Source: Betaproteobacteria bacterium (lineage in GTDB: Bacteria > Pseudomonadota > Gammaproteobacteria > Burkholderiales > SG8-41). Taken from it: a DNA stretch of 52,987 bases. Below are positions 41,095 to 49,630 of the stretch, in pieces. Both the position numbers and the translations under genes were made by a program. How positions within the stretch are numbered: position 1 is the first letter of the stretch; each line of letters starts with the position of its first letter. The stretch lies in contig JAQGMI010000161.1 in the NCBI GenBank assembly GCA_028292435.1, positions 1 to 52,987 of the forward strand, written 5' to 3'. The notes below the pieces were generated by a model. It searched no databases, was not told the DNA's origin, and worked only from the letters and a program-made list of their open reading frames with translations.

Positions 41095-42315
41095 CTACGC
41101 CTTCGCTCTCTTATCCGAAACGATTTTGCCTTCCTTGAACACGAGCTGAAGCTTGCGCACGTTGTTGATGTCGTCGAGCGGATTCGCTCCGACGACGATG
41201 AGATCGGCGAGCTTGCCGGTTTCGACCGTGCCGAGATCGTCTGCCGCGCCGCAGACTGCCGCGGCATTTCTGGTTGCCGCGAGCAGTGTCTGCCACGTCG
41301 TCGCGCCGTCCTTTACCCACAATCCCATTTCGAGCAGCGCGGCATCCTTGAGCGGCCGGATGTCGGAGCCGAGCGCCATTTTTACGCCGGCGTCGAGCGC
41401 TTTTTTAAACCAGCCCGCATGCACGTCCGATGCGGCGTCGGCGCGGCAGCAATGGGATTGCAGCATATTGCGCTGCTTTACCCACGCGCGTTCCCAGTCG
41501 TTGTCGACCTGCTCGGGCGTGAGATGACTGATCGCAAGCGTCGGCACGTACCAGGTGTTGCGCTTGAGCATCAGTTCGATGCATTCGTCGTCCATGATGT
41601 AGCCGTGCTCGACGCTGTGCGCGCCGAGCCTGATTGCATTCTTGACTGCGGCCGGGTTCGTCGCATGCGCCATCACTTTGAATTCGCGCAGGTGCGCGAT
41701 ATCGAACGCGGCTTTCAGTTCGTCATCGAGCAGGAACGAATGCTTATGCAAATCCCACGGCGGACCCATGATGCCGCCCGACAGATTCAGCTTGATGTGA
41801 TCGACGCCGTTTTTGATCTGCTCGCGAATTGCTTTGACGAAGCCATACGGGCCATCGCATTCCTGCGCATGGCCTGACGTCAGGAAGTGGCCGCCGGTCG
41901 TCGTCAGGAAATGGCCGGCCGCATAGACACGCGGGCCGATGTGCTGTCCGGACTCGAACGCGCGTTTCCACGCAACGTCCATGTAATGATGTGCCCCGGC
42001 GCAGCGCAGGCCGGTGATGCCCGATTCCGTGAGCGCCGCCATCAGACGATGACCGAACAGCGCGACCTGCTCGGCGAGCGGCATGTCCGCGAGCGACAGG
42101 TAGTCGGGATGAATGTGCGCGTCCCACAGGCCGGGCAGCAGGTACGCGCCTTTGAGGTCGACGACCGTTGCGTCACCCGTCGTAGGCTTTTTTCCGGCAG
42201 GCAAAATTTCCGCGATACGGCCCTTGTCGATGACGAGGGTGGTGTTCGGCGCCGGCTTGGGATCGACGCAGTCGATCAGCGTCGCGTTGGTGAGGATGGT
42301 TCTATGGGTGCTCAC
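41095..42315 (-). CDS. Metal-dependent amidohydrolase (imidazolonepropionase/prolidase-like)
   Basis: A 406-residue cytoplasmic enzyme of the amidohydrolase superfamily. Metal ligands: H67-I-H69 in WDAHIHPD, the likely carbamylated Lys in DHIKLNLSGG, His in KVMAHATNP and VEHGYI, and the catalytic Asp in MALGSDIRP. The composite N- and C-terminal beta domain surrounds the barrel (VVDLKGAYLLPG; GKLADLIVVGANPLDD). It hydrolyses an amide, peptide or cyclic imide; the exact one is unclear. It follows a Bug receptor (48 bases after the receptor stop) on the same strand, suggesting that the receptor's ligand or a relative is its substrate. Confidence 0.9.
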   Translation of the reverse strand: MSTHRTILTNATLIDCVDPKPAPNTTLVIDKGRIAEILPAGKKPTTGDATVVDLKGAYLLPGLWDAHIHPDYLSLADMPLAEQVALFGHRLMAALTESGITGLRCAGAHHYMDVAWKRAFESGQHIGPRVYAAGHFLTTTGGHFLTSGHAQECDGPYGFVKAIREQIKNGVDHIKLNLSGGIMGPPWDLHKHSFLLDDELKAAFDIAHLREFKVMAHATNPAAVKNAIRLGAHSVEHGYIMDDECIELMLKRNTWYVPTLAISHLTPEQVDNDWERAWVKQRNMLQSHCCRADAASDVHAGWFKKALDAGVKMALGSDIRPLKDAALLEMGLWVKDGATTWQTLLAATRNAAAVCGAADDLGTVETGKLADLIVVGANPLDDINNVRKLQLVFKEGKIVSDKRAKA

Positions 42316-42363
42316 GATGGTCCTTAGATGTTCTGAGGGCGGGACGTTTATCCAGTCAAACGA

Positions 42364-43332
42364 TCATTCCGGCTTCACGCCCGCATCCTGTGCGACCTTC
42401 AGCCAGCGTCGCGATTCCGCTTCGATGAATGCGCGAAACTCGGCCGCGGTATTGCCGATCGGCTCGATGCCGCGCTCGTTGAAAGTCTGCACGACGTCGG
42501 GCGCGCGCAAGACTGCGGCGATGTCTTTATAGAGCCGCTCGACGATAGGCGAGGGCGTGCGCGCGGGTGCCAGCACGCCGAACCAGGTGCCGCCCGAAAA
42601 ACCCGCAACGCCGGATTCATCCATCGTCGGCACTTCGGGCGCGAGCGCCACGCGTTTTGGTGTTGCCACGGCGAGCGCTTTCAGTTTGCCGGCCCGTACT
42701 TGCGGCAGCACGACCGGCACGGTATCGAATGTCATCTGCACCTGGCCGCCGAGCAGATCGGTGATCGCGGGCGCGCTGCCTTTGTACGGAATGTGCACGA
42801 TGTTGATGCCGGCTGCTGCACGGAATGCTTCACCGACGAGATGGTTGGATGTGCCGTTGCCGAACGACGCAAAGTTAAGCGCGCCGGGTTTTGCTTTGGT
42901 TAACGCGATCAGGTCCTTCACCGAACCCGCCGCGACCGACGGGTGCACCACCAGCATGAATGGCACGCGGCCGACCAGCGTCACCGGCGTGAAATCCTTC
43001 AGCGAATCGTACGGCGGATTTTTCATGAGCGCGCGATAGATGGCGACTTCGGGCGAGGCGGCGAAAGAAAGCGTATGGCCGTCCGGCTCGGCCTTGAGAA
43101 CAATCGTCGCGGCGATGGTGCCGCTCGCGCCGGCGCGGTTGTCGATGACGACGGTCTGATGCAGAAGCGGGCCCAGCCGCTGACCGACGAGCCGCGCCGC
43201 GATATCCGTCGTGCCGCCCGGCGGATAGCCGACGATCATACGCACCGGCCGCGTGGGATAAGCGTTATCGGCGGCGGTTGCAGTGGCGGCAAAAAATGCG
43301 ACGGCCAATGCGATGATGAAACCGGATCGCAT
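42364..43332 (-). CDS. Bug/TctC family periplasmic receptor
   Basis: A 322-residue receptor. The signal peptide ends ATATAAD, then N-A-Y-P-T-R-P-V-R-M-I-V-G-Y-P-P-G-G. Landmarks are GTTDIAARLVGQRL, VVIDNRAGASGTIAATIV and NIVHIPYKGSAPAITDLLGG. An in-frame start at 43410 lacks a signal peptide, so 43332 is used. It is the first gene of the leftward receptor-amidohydrolase-acetyltransferase set and is divergent from the receptor at 43428, with 95 bases between their starts. A bidirectional control region is likely. Confidence 0.92.
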   Translation of the reverse strand: MRSGFIIALAVAFFAATATAADNAYPTRPVRMIVGYPPGGTTDIAARLVGQRLGPLLHQTVVIDNRAGASGTIAATIVLKAEPDGHTLSFAASPEVAIYRALMKNPPYDSLKDFTPVTLVGRVPFMLVVHPSVAAGSVKDLIALTKAKPGALNFASFGNGTSNHLVGEAFRAAAGINIVHIPYKGSAPAITDLLGGQVQMTFDTVPVVLPQVRAGKLKALAVATPKRVALAPEVPTMDESGVAGFSGGTWFGVLAPARTPSPIVERLYKDIAAVLRAPDVVQTFNERGIEPIGNTAAEFRAFIEAESRRWLKVAQDAGVKPE

Positions 43333-43427
43333 GCAGATGTCCTCAATCAGGGGGTTGGCCGCTACTCTAGCAGAAAATGTAAAATCACTCGCCGCCCGCA
43401 AAGCCCTCACTCAAGAATCGGACTCAC

Positions 43428-44396
43428 ATGAAAATAATTTCTGCTGTCATGATCATCGCCATCGGCGCATTGCTTTCGCCGCTCGCGCCGGCGCAAACCT
43501 ATCCGTCGAAGCCCGTGCGCATGATCGTGCCTTTCCCGGCCGGCGGCGCTACCGATATCGTCGCGCGGCTTGTCGCGCAGAAACTCGGCGATGCGTTCGG
43601 CCAGCAAGTGGTTGTCGACAATCGCGGCGGCGCAGCTGGCACCATCGGGTCCGACCTCGCGGCGAAATCGCCGCCCGACGGATATACGATTTTGATCGGC
43701 ACCAGCAGCACGCATGCGATTGCGCAAAGTCTGTACACAAAGCTGCCGTATGACTCAATCAGGGACTTCGCGCCGGTGATCGGCATTGCGACGGCGACGA
43801 TCGTGCTGTCCGCGCATCCGTCAGTGCCCGCGAGAAACGTAAAAGACCTGATCGCGCTCGCGAAAGCGAAGCCCGACGCGCTGAGCTTTGCTTCGAGCGG
43901 CAGCGGCGGCGTGTCCCATCTGGTGGGCGAAATGTTCAAGGCGCAGGCCGGCGTGCAGATGCTGCATGTGCCTTATAAGGGCGACGCGCCGGCGCTCGCC
44001 GATCTCGTCGGCGGCCAGGTGTCGCTCGAATTCGGCACGGCGCTGTCGTTTCTGCCGTATATACAGTCGGGCCGGTTAAAGGCGCTCGCGGTGACGAGCC
44101 TCAAGCGCTCGCAAGTGCTGTCTGATGTGCCGACAGTCGCTGAATCCGGACTGAAAGGATTCGAAGCGCTGCAATGGTTTGGCGTGTTCGTACCTGCCGG
44201 CACGCGGCCTGAAGTCATCACGCGTTTAAACACCGAGGTTGCAAAAATTCTGCACACCGCCGACATGCGCGAGCGGCTCACCAAGCTCGCGAGCGAAGTG
44301 ATGGCCGATACGCCGGAGCAATTTGCGGCGTTTCAAAAAGCGGAAATCGGCAAGTGGGCCAAAGTCGTCAAGGCTTCGGGCGCGCGGATCGACTGA
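43428..44396 (+). CDS. Bug/TctC family periplasmic receptor
   Basis: A 322-residue receptor. Signal peptide ends APAQ, then T-Y-P-S-K-P-V-R-M-I-V-P-F-P-A-G-G-A. Landmarks are ATDIVARLVAQKLGDAFG, VVVDNRGGAAGTIGSDLA and MLHVPYKGDAPALADLVGGQ. It is followed 3 bases later by the start of another Bug receptor, so the two form one transcript. Together with the divergent receptor at 42364-43332 this makes three receptor genes in a row around one intergenic region, the densest cluster in the window. Confidence 0.92.
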   Translation: MKIISAVMIIAIGALLSPLAPAQTYPSKPVRMIVPFPAGGATDIVARLVAQKLGDAFGQQVVVDNRGGAAGTIGSDLAAKSPPDGYTILIGTSSTHAIAQSLYTKLPYDSIRDFAPVIGIATATIVLSAHPSVPARNVKDLIALAKAKPDALSFASSGSGGVSHLVGEMFKAQAGVQMLHVPYKGDAPALADLVGGQVSLEFGTALSFLPYIQSGRLKALAVTSLKRSQVLSDVPTVAESGLKGFEALQWFGVFVPAGTRPEVITRLNTEVAKILHTADMRERLTKLASEVMADTPEQFAAFQKAEIGKWAKVVKASGARID

Positions 44397-44399
44397 TGC

Positions 44400-45380
44400 A
44401 TGAAAGTTGAAATGTCTTTCTTCAGGTTTTTGGTTTTGTTCACAGCTTGCGCATCCAGCCTCGGCGCAGCCGCGGCCGATGATGTGTTTCCATCGCGGCC
44501 GATACGCTTGATCTCGCCATTCACGCCGGGCGGCGGCAACGACCTCGTGTCGCGTGCGGTCGCGCTCGCGATGTCGCGCAATATCGGCCAGACGGTCGTC
44601 GTCGATAACCGGCCGGGCGCCAATACCATCGTCGGCATGGAACTCGTTGCGAAGGCGGCGCCTGACGGCTACACCATCATCATGACGAGCAGCACGCAAT
44701 CGATTAACGCGACGCTGTATCCGAAGCTGCCGTACGATTCCGTCAAAAGTTTTGCGCCGGTCACGCTGGTCGGCTCAAGCCCGCTGATCATCGCGGTGCC
44801 GCCTTCGTCGCCAATCAAGAACGTCACAGATCTGATCGCGGCGGCACGCGCCAAGCCCGGCGAGCTCACTTATCCATCCGCAGGCACCGGCAACGCGACG
44901 CACCTCGGCGGCGAACTGTTCGCCTCGATGGCAGGCGTCGCTCTTACGCACGTACCGTATAAAGGCAGCGGTCCCGGACTGACGGATCTCAGCGCCGGCC
45001 GTCTCGCGGTTGCATTCAGTACGGCGTTGTCGGTGGTGCCGTTCGTGAAAGGCGGCCGCCTGCGCGCAATCGCCGTCACCAGCAGCGCGCGCTCGTCGTT
45101 CATGCCTGAGTTGCCGACGGTGGCGGAATCCGGCTTGCCGGGTTATGAGGCCGGCAGCTGGTATGGCGTTGTCGCGCCTGCCGGAACGCCGCGTCCCGTC
45201 GTCATGCGCTTGAATGCGGAAATCATCAAAGCGCTCGTGCTGCCTGAAGTCAGAGACCGGCTCGTGAGCCAGGGCATCGATCCGGTCGGCAACACACCGG
45301 ACCAGTTCGCCGCTTACATCCGCTCGGAAATCGTCAAGTGGGCGAAGATCATCAAGTCGACGGGCGTCACCGCCGAGTAA
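44400..45380 (+). CDS. Bug/TctC family periplasmic receptor
   Basis: A 326-residue receptor. Signal peptide ends GAAAAD, then D-V-F-P-S-R-P-I-R-L-I-S-P-F-T-P-G-G-G. Landmarks are GGNDLVSRAVALAMSR, VVVDNRPGANTIVGMELV and LTHVPYKGSGPGLTDLSAG. The first ATG (44400) or the fifth codon (44412) could be the start. It is directly downstream (3 bases) of the previous receptor, and its stop abuts the stop of the opposite-strand hydrolase gene with no spacer. It is not a near-copy of its neighbour. Confidence 0.92.
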   Translation: MKVEMSFFRFLVLFTACASSLGAAAADDVFPSRPIRLISPFTPGGGNDLVSRAVALAMSRNIGQTVVVDNRPGANTIVGMELVAKAAPDGYTIIMTSSTQSINATLYPKLPYDSVKSFAPVTLVGSSPLIIAVPPSSPIKNVTDLIAAARAKPGELTYPSAGTGNATHLGGELFASMAGVALTHVPYKGSGPGLTDLSAGRLAVAFSTALSVVPFVKGGRLRAIAVTSSARSSFMPELPTVAESGLPGYEAGSWYGVVAPAGTPRPVVMRLNAEIIKALVLPEVRDRLVSQGIDPVGNTPDQFAAYIRSEIVKWAKIIKSTGVTAE

Positions 45381-46223
45381 TCAGGCTTTCTTCGTGGCCT
45401 TGCCGCGCTGCCGTGCTTTGGTTTTTCCTGCGGCATCGCGGCGCAAAAAATCGAGCATGATGCGCGCGCATTCGTCGGGGTCTGTCGCAGCGACGTGATA
45501 ACCGTCGACCGGCAGGGCGGCGACTTCGGCGTGCGGCAGTTTCTCGCGAAACGTTTCGGCATCCGTTTTGCTGTAAGCGCGGCGCGGCGACGTTGTCGTC
45601 AGCACGAGCGCCGGACAGTTCACGCGATGCAGGTCGGCCGCGACGTCGATCGTGCTCACCCAGCGCAGGTACACGTGCGCGGTATCGATGGCGGTGCTGC
45701 CCATCATGTCGACCCACCAGTCGGTACCGCGCGCCGGCATGCGGCTGCCCAGACGCGGCGGCATCGTCATGCGCGCCCAGCTGCGCATGCCGTGGCGCTC
45801 CATGTGCTCGAGCCAGTTTTGCGGCTGCGGCGGCGCCAGCGGCGTCGAGGCGAGCGTAATCGTCTTAACGAGTTCGGGCCGCATCGCCGCGAGCTCGATG
45901 GTGATGAGGCCGCCGCTCTTGGCGCCGATCACGTGTGCGCGCCCGCCCGCGAGATGCTCGATCACGCGCGCGGTATTGTCGACGAGCAGTTCGGTGGTGA
46001 ACGTGAAATCGCGCGCCACCGGCGTCGAGCGCCCGAAGCCGCGCTGGTCGAATCGAATGACGCGATAGCGCCGCGACAGGTGCGGCACCCACGCGCGCCA
46101 CGAGGTCGTGTTCTCGGTGAAGCCGTGCACCATGACGATGGTTTCGGGCGCCGCCCACGCATCGGTGTGATCGTCGATTTCGTAATAGAGCTGAAAGTCG
46201 GGCGTGAGGTCGAGATAGGGCAT
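45381..46223 (-). CDS. Alpha/beta hydrolase with unusual nucleophile elbow and basic tail
   Basis: A 280-residue cytoplasmic alpha/beta hydrolase. It has the oxyanion-hole H-G in IVMVHGFTENTTSW and FDQRGFGRSTPVA, then the nucleophile strand HVIGAKSGGLITIE, where Ser103 sits in A-K-S-G-G: the usual Gly two residues before Ser is Ala. Asp and the closing His (GYHVAATDP) are near the C-terminus. The last 14 residues (KTKARQRGKATKKA) form a lysine/arginine-rich tail. The family hydrolyses esters, lactones or ring-fission products. ATG 46223; a much longer open frame upstream overlaps the next receptor and is a shadow. Divergent from the receptor at 46293. Confidence 0.85.
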   Translation of the reverse strand: MPYLDLTPDFQLYYEIDDHTDAWAAPETIVMVHGFTENTTSWRAWVPHLSRRYRVIRFDQRGFGRSTPVARDFTFTTELLVDNTARVIEHLAGGRAHVIGAKSGGLITIELAAMRPELVKTITLASTPLAPPQPQNWLEHMERHGMRSWARMTMPPRLGSRMPARGTDWWVDMMGSTAIDTAHVYLRWVSTIDVAADLHRVNCPALVLTTTSPRRAYSKTDAETFREKLPHAEVAALPVDGYHVAATDPDECARIMLDFLRRDAAGKTKARQRGKATKKA

Positions 46224-46254
46224 GGGTGCTCGCAGCGAAAGTCCGGCGATTGTA

Positions 46255-46260
46255 TATACT
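46255..46260 (+). promoter_or_regulatory. Candidate -10 (TATACT) of the receptor gene at 46293
   Basis: TATACT at 46255-46260 matches TATAAT in five of six positions and lies 32 bases before the chosen GTG. A TTGACA-like -35 at the correct distance is not seen, so the promoter may depend on an activator. It lies in the 69-base divergent region with the hydrolase gene. Confidence 0.3.
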
Positions 46261-46292
46261 GCGCGCTGGCTTTGCATCCGGTTATTCAGACA

Positions 46293-47249
46293 GTGCGCAT
46301 CACTTTCATTTTGCTCGCAGCATTTTGCGCGAGCGCCGTTCACGCCGCCGACGCTTATCCGAATCGTCCCGTCCGCGTCATCGTGCCGTATACCGCCGGC
46401 GGCTCGGCGGATGTGTTTGCGCGCGCGGTCGGCGTGAAGCTCTCGGAAGCGTGGGGCCAGCAGATCGTCGTCGACAATCGCCCCGGGTCGGGTGGTGTGA
46501 TCGGCACCGAAACGGCAGCAACCGCACCGCGCGACGGCTATACGCTGATGATGGGCAACACGGCGAACATCGCGATCAATCCGGCGCTTTTCAAAAAAAT
46601 GAGCGTCGACACGGTGCGCGATTTCATCCCGATCACACTCGTCGCCACCGCGCCGTACGTGATGGTCGCGCCCGTTGCTCTGAATATCGCGAGTCCGCAG
46701 GCGTTCATCGCGCTGGCGAAGGCCAGGCCCGGGCAATTTAACTATGCATCGCTCGGCAACGGCAGCGCGAGCCATCTCTCGGGCGAACTCTTGCAGACGA
46801 TGACCGGTATCAAGCTCCTTCACGTGCCGTACAAAACGCTTGGCAGCGTATTGCCCGATCTCATTGCCGGGCAGGTCCAGGTCTTTTTCCTTGGCATGGT
46901 CTCCGCGCAGTCGCAGATCAAGGGCGGGCGCCTGCGCGCGATCGGCGTCACGGGGCCCAAACGCTCGGCCGCTCTGCCTGATGTGCCCGCAGTCGCCGAA
47001 GCAGTGCCGGGATTCGACGTCGTGGCATGGTACGGTCTCTTTGCGCCGACCGGCACGCCACGTGCGATCATCATGCACGTGAACGCTGAAGTGAAACGCA
47101 TCCTCGCGCTGCCGGAAGTTCGCGATCGTTTGGCCGGCGAAGGCGCCGAAGTTGCCGCGAGCACGCCCGAAGCGTTCGCCGCATACATCAAGACCGAAAT
47201 GACCAAGTGGTCGCAAGTAGTCAAACTATCAGGTGCCCATGCCGACTGA
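46293..47249 (+). CDS. Bug/TctC family periplasmic receptor (GTG start)
   Basis: A 318-residue receptor. GTG at 46293 is chosen because it begins a compact signal peptide, M-R-I-T-F-I-L-L-A-A-F-C-A-S-A-V-H-A; a TTG at 46272 is an alternative. Landmarks are TAGGSADVFARAVGVKL, IVVDNRPGSGGVIGTETA and LLHVPYKTLGSVLPDLIAGQ, where the usual Gly after Lys of the hinge motif is Thr. Its last codons overlap the start of the PrpD-like gene by 11 bases, a sign of translational coupling. It seems to deliver the ligand of that enzyme. Confidence 0.9.
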   Translation: MRITFILLAAFCASAVHAADAYPNRPVRVIVPYTAGGSADVFARAVGVKLSEAWGQQIVVDNRPGSGGVIGTETAATAPRDGYTLMMGNTANIAINPALFKKMSVDTVRDFIPITLVATAPYVMVAPVALNIASPQAFIALAKARPGQFNYASLGNGSASHLSGELLQTMTGIKLLHVPYKTLGSVLPDLIAGQVQVFFLGMVSAQSQIKGGRLRAIGVTGPKRSAALPDVPAVAEAVPGFDVVAWYGLFAPTGTPRAIIMHVNAEVKRILALPEVRDRLAGEGAEVAASTPEAFAAYIKTEMTKWSQVVKLSGAHAD

Positions 47250-48648
47250 CCCGAAAACCGTTTCACCGCTGACCACCCGCGTTGCGCAGTTCGTGAGCGA
47301 GACGCGTTACGAAGACATCCCCGCCGATGTCATCCGCATGAGCAAGCAGGCAGTGCTCGATTGCCTGGCCGTCGCATTCGCGGGATCCGTGGCCGAAGGC
47401 AGCGCGATTCTGCGCCGCCACATCGCGGGCTTTGGTTTCGCCGGCGGCGTTTCGACGATTTACGGCAGCGGGATGCGCGTGCCGGCGCAGTTCGCCGCGC
47501 TCGCGAACGGCACGTCGATGCATTCGGACGATTACGACGACACGCACAACCCGACGCGCATTCATCCATCCGCTTCGGTCGCCGCCGGCTTGTTTGCAGT
47601 GGCCGAAGCCGAGAACCGCACGGGCAGGGAATTGCTGACTGCGTTTAACGTCGGCGTCGAAGTCAGCTGCAAAATCAGCATGGCGACGGCCGGCGAGCAC
47701 TATGCGCGCGGCTTTCATTCGAGCGGCACGATCGGCGCGTTCGGCTCGACGGCCGCCGTCTGCAACGTGCGCGGCGCTTCGCAAGACGTGACGTTGATGG
47801 CGCTCGGCATAGCCGGCAGCCAGTCCGCGGGCGTGCGCGAAAATTTCGGCACGATGGCAAAGCCGCTGCATGCCGGACGCGCGGGTGAAACCGGCGTGCT
47901 GGCAGCGGATCTCGCGGCGATGGGCTTCACTTCGGCGCCGAGCGTGCTTGAAGGTCCGCGCGGATTTTTCGAAGCGTATGCGGGGCGGTGCGATGAAGCC
48001 GTCATCATGAATACACTCGGCAAGCCGTGGACATTCGCAACCGACGCCAGCATCGCGATCAAACCGTTTCCGTCGGGGCGGCTCACGCACCCGGGCATCT
48101 GCGAGCTCGAAAGAATCGTGCTCGCCAACAACATTACGCCTGACCAGGTCGAGCGTATCCACGTGAAAACGAACCGCCAGTTGCCGGGAAATCTCACTTA
48201 TCACCGGCCGGTGACGGGGCTCGAAGCCAAGTTCAGCATGGAGTTCTGCCTCGCGTCGATGCTCGTGCTGCGGCGCGCAGGCCTCGCCGAATTCACCGAC
48301 AAGGTCGTCAATCAGCCCGATATTCAGGACGCGATTTCGAAAATCGATTACACCTGCTATAGCGACGAAGAAGCGGCGGCGAACAACTATCCGTTGCTCA
48401 CGACCTTTCTCGAAGTCGTGCTCAAAGACGGCCGCAAGTTCACGGGGCGCGCTGACCATGCGCGCGGCAGTCCGCCCGCGCCGATGACGTGGGAAGACAT
48501 CTCGAACAAATTCATTGGCTGCGCGCTGTTCGCGCGCTGGCCGCAGCCCAGCATCGACCGTATTCTGCAATCCGTCTTCGAGCTGGAAAAAGTCGACAAC
48601 GTCGCCGACCTCGCTGCCCAGCTCAAAATTGCGGGGAACCCGGTTTGA
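47239..48648 (+). CDS. MmgE/PrpD family protein, second copy
   Basis: A 469-residue protein of the PrpD family. Landmarks are QAVLDCLAVAFAGSVAEG, ALANGTSMHSDDYDDTHNPT (the conserved active-site His-Asp region), HSSGTIGAFGSTAAVC, GSQSAGVRENFGTMAKPLHA and SIAIKPFPSGRLTHPG. It differs from the protein encoded at 379-1749 in length and in the active-site text, so they are not recent duplicates. The ATG at 47239 overlaps the receptor gene, and its own end shares TTGA with the next receptor. The receptor-PrpD-receptor sandwich indicates a transported dicarboxylic or tricarboxylic acid. The precise dehydratase or decarboxylase activity is unknown. Confidence 0.9.
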   Translation: MPTDPKTVSPLTTRVAQFVSETRYEDIPADVIRMSKQAVLDCLAVAFAGSVAEGSAILRRHIAGFGFAGGVSTIYGSGMRVPAQFAALANGTSMHSDDYDDTHNPTRIHPSASVAAGLFAVAEAENRTGRELLTAFNVGVEVSCKISMATAGEHYARGFHSSGTIGAFGSTAAVCNVRGASQDVTLMALGIAGSQSAGVRENFGTMAKPLHAGRAGETGVLAADLAAMGFTSAPSVLEGPRGFFEAYAGRCDEAVIMNTLGKPWTFATDASIAIKPFPSGRLTHPGICELERIVLANNITPDQVERIHVKTNRQLPGNLTYHRPVTGLEAKFSMEFCLASMLVLRRAGLAEFTDKVVNQPDIQDAISKIDYTCYSDEEAAANNYPLLTTFLEVVLKDGRKFTGRADHARGSPPAPMTWEDISNKFIGCALFARWPQPSIDRILQSVFELEKVDNVADLAAQLKIAGNPV

Positions 48649-49607
48649 GCTGGCGTTTAATCGCCGCCGGCTTGCTGTTGGTTGCGGCAACCCATGTCGT
48701 AGCGGCCGACGATTATCCGAATCGGCCTCTGCGTCTGGTGGTGCCGACCGGCGCCGGCGGGAATACCGATACCTTTGCGCGCATCGTGGCAGACAAGCTC
48801 AAAGGCTCCCTCGGCCAGCAAGTCATCGTCGACAACCGCAGCGGTGCGAGCGGCATTGTCGGCTCCGACATCGTCGCCAAGGCCGCCCCCGATGGTTATA
48901 CGCTGCTGATGGCGTTCCCGTCGCACCCGGTGAACCCGAGCCTGTATACGGATCTGCCGTACGACACGCTCAAGGATTTCGCGCCGATCACGATGGTGAC
49001 GTCGGTCACTCAGGTGCTGGTCGTGAATCCGAAAGTGCCGGCAACGACGGTCAGGGAACTGATCGCGCAGATCAAGGAAAAGCCAGGCCTGTATAACCAC
49101 GGCGTCGTCGCGCGCGGCAGCCTCGGCGACCTGTCAGCCGAGGTGTTTTCGGCGATGTCGGGCGCGAAGCTGACGCAGATCTCGTACAAAGGCGCGCCGC
49201 AGGTCATGACCGCGCTGATCGGCGGCGAAATCCAGGTTTACTTCAGCGCGCCGGTCGTCGCGATTCCGCAGATGAAAGCAGGCCGCGTACGTGCGATTGG
49301 CGTCAGTACCAAAAAACGGCTCGCGGTCATTCCGGAAGTGCCGACGATCGCCGAGTCCGGCTTGCCGGGTTACGAGGTCGTCGGCTGGAACGGCATCCTC
49401 GCGCCCGCCAAAACGCGGCCCGCCCTGATCGACAGGCTGCATGCCGAAATCGTCAAAGTCATCCGCATGCCGGATGTCGAGGCGGCCATCCTTGCGCAGG
49501 CCATCGAGCCGATCGGCAATACGCCCGAGCAGTTCGGCCGCATCATTCGCGCCGACGTCGAGCGGTGGGGAAAGATCCTGAAGGGGACGAAGACGAAGGT
49601 TAACTGA
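48645..49607 (+). CDS. Bug/TctC family periplasmic receptor (TTG start)
   Basis: A 320-residue receptor. TTG at 48645 overlaps the TGA stop of the PrpD-like gene (TTGA) and is preceded by CGGGGAACCCGG; it begins S-W-R-L-I-A-A-G-L-L-L, a good signal peptide ending VVAAD. Landmarks are TGAGGNTDTFARIVADKL, VIVDNRSGASGIVGSDIV and TQISYKGAPQVMTALIGG, where the usual H-V-P of the hinge is Q-I-S. It would be translationally coupled to the PrpD gene. A GC hairpin follows its stop. Confidence 0.88.
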   Translation: MSWRLIAAGLLLVAATHVVAADDYPNRPLRLVVPTGAGGNTDTFARIVADKLKGSLGQQVIVDNRSGASGIVGSDIVAKAAPDGYTLLMAFPSHPVNPSLYTDLPYDTLKDFAPITMVTSVTQVLVVNPKVPATTVRELIAQIKEKPGLYNHGVVARGSLGDLSAEVFSAMSGAKLTQISYKGAPQVMTALIGGEIQVYFSAPVVAIPQMKAGRVRAIGVSTKKRLAVIPEVPTIAESGLPGYEVVGWNGILAPAKTRPALIDRLHAEIVKVIRMPDVEAAILAQAIEPIGNTPEQFGRIIRADVERWGKILKGTKTKVN

Positions 49608-49628
49608 CGGCGCGCAAAAAGCGCGCCG
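49608..49628. terminator. Perfect GC hairpin between convergent genes
   Basis: CGGCGCGC (49608-49615) and GCGCGCCG (49621-49628) pair perfectly around AAAAA, directly between the receptor stop and the cyclase-domain stop. Flanking CTGAC and GTCAG can extend the stem after a two-base bulge. It is well placed as a bidirectional terminator although it lacks a clear T-tract. Confidence 0.55.
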
Positions 49629-49630
49629 GG

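Noticed and set aside
45495..46290. Very long plus-strand open frame reaching from 45495 into the receptor gene at 46293
   Set aside because: It lies opposite the alpha/beta hydrolase, is His/Arg-rich and has no signal until VRITFILL; it is the antisense shadow of a GC-rich gene.
46224..47216. Minus-strand extension of the hydrolase frame over the receptor gene
   Set aside because: The domain starts at residue 1 of the shorter form, and the extension has shadow composition.
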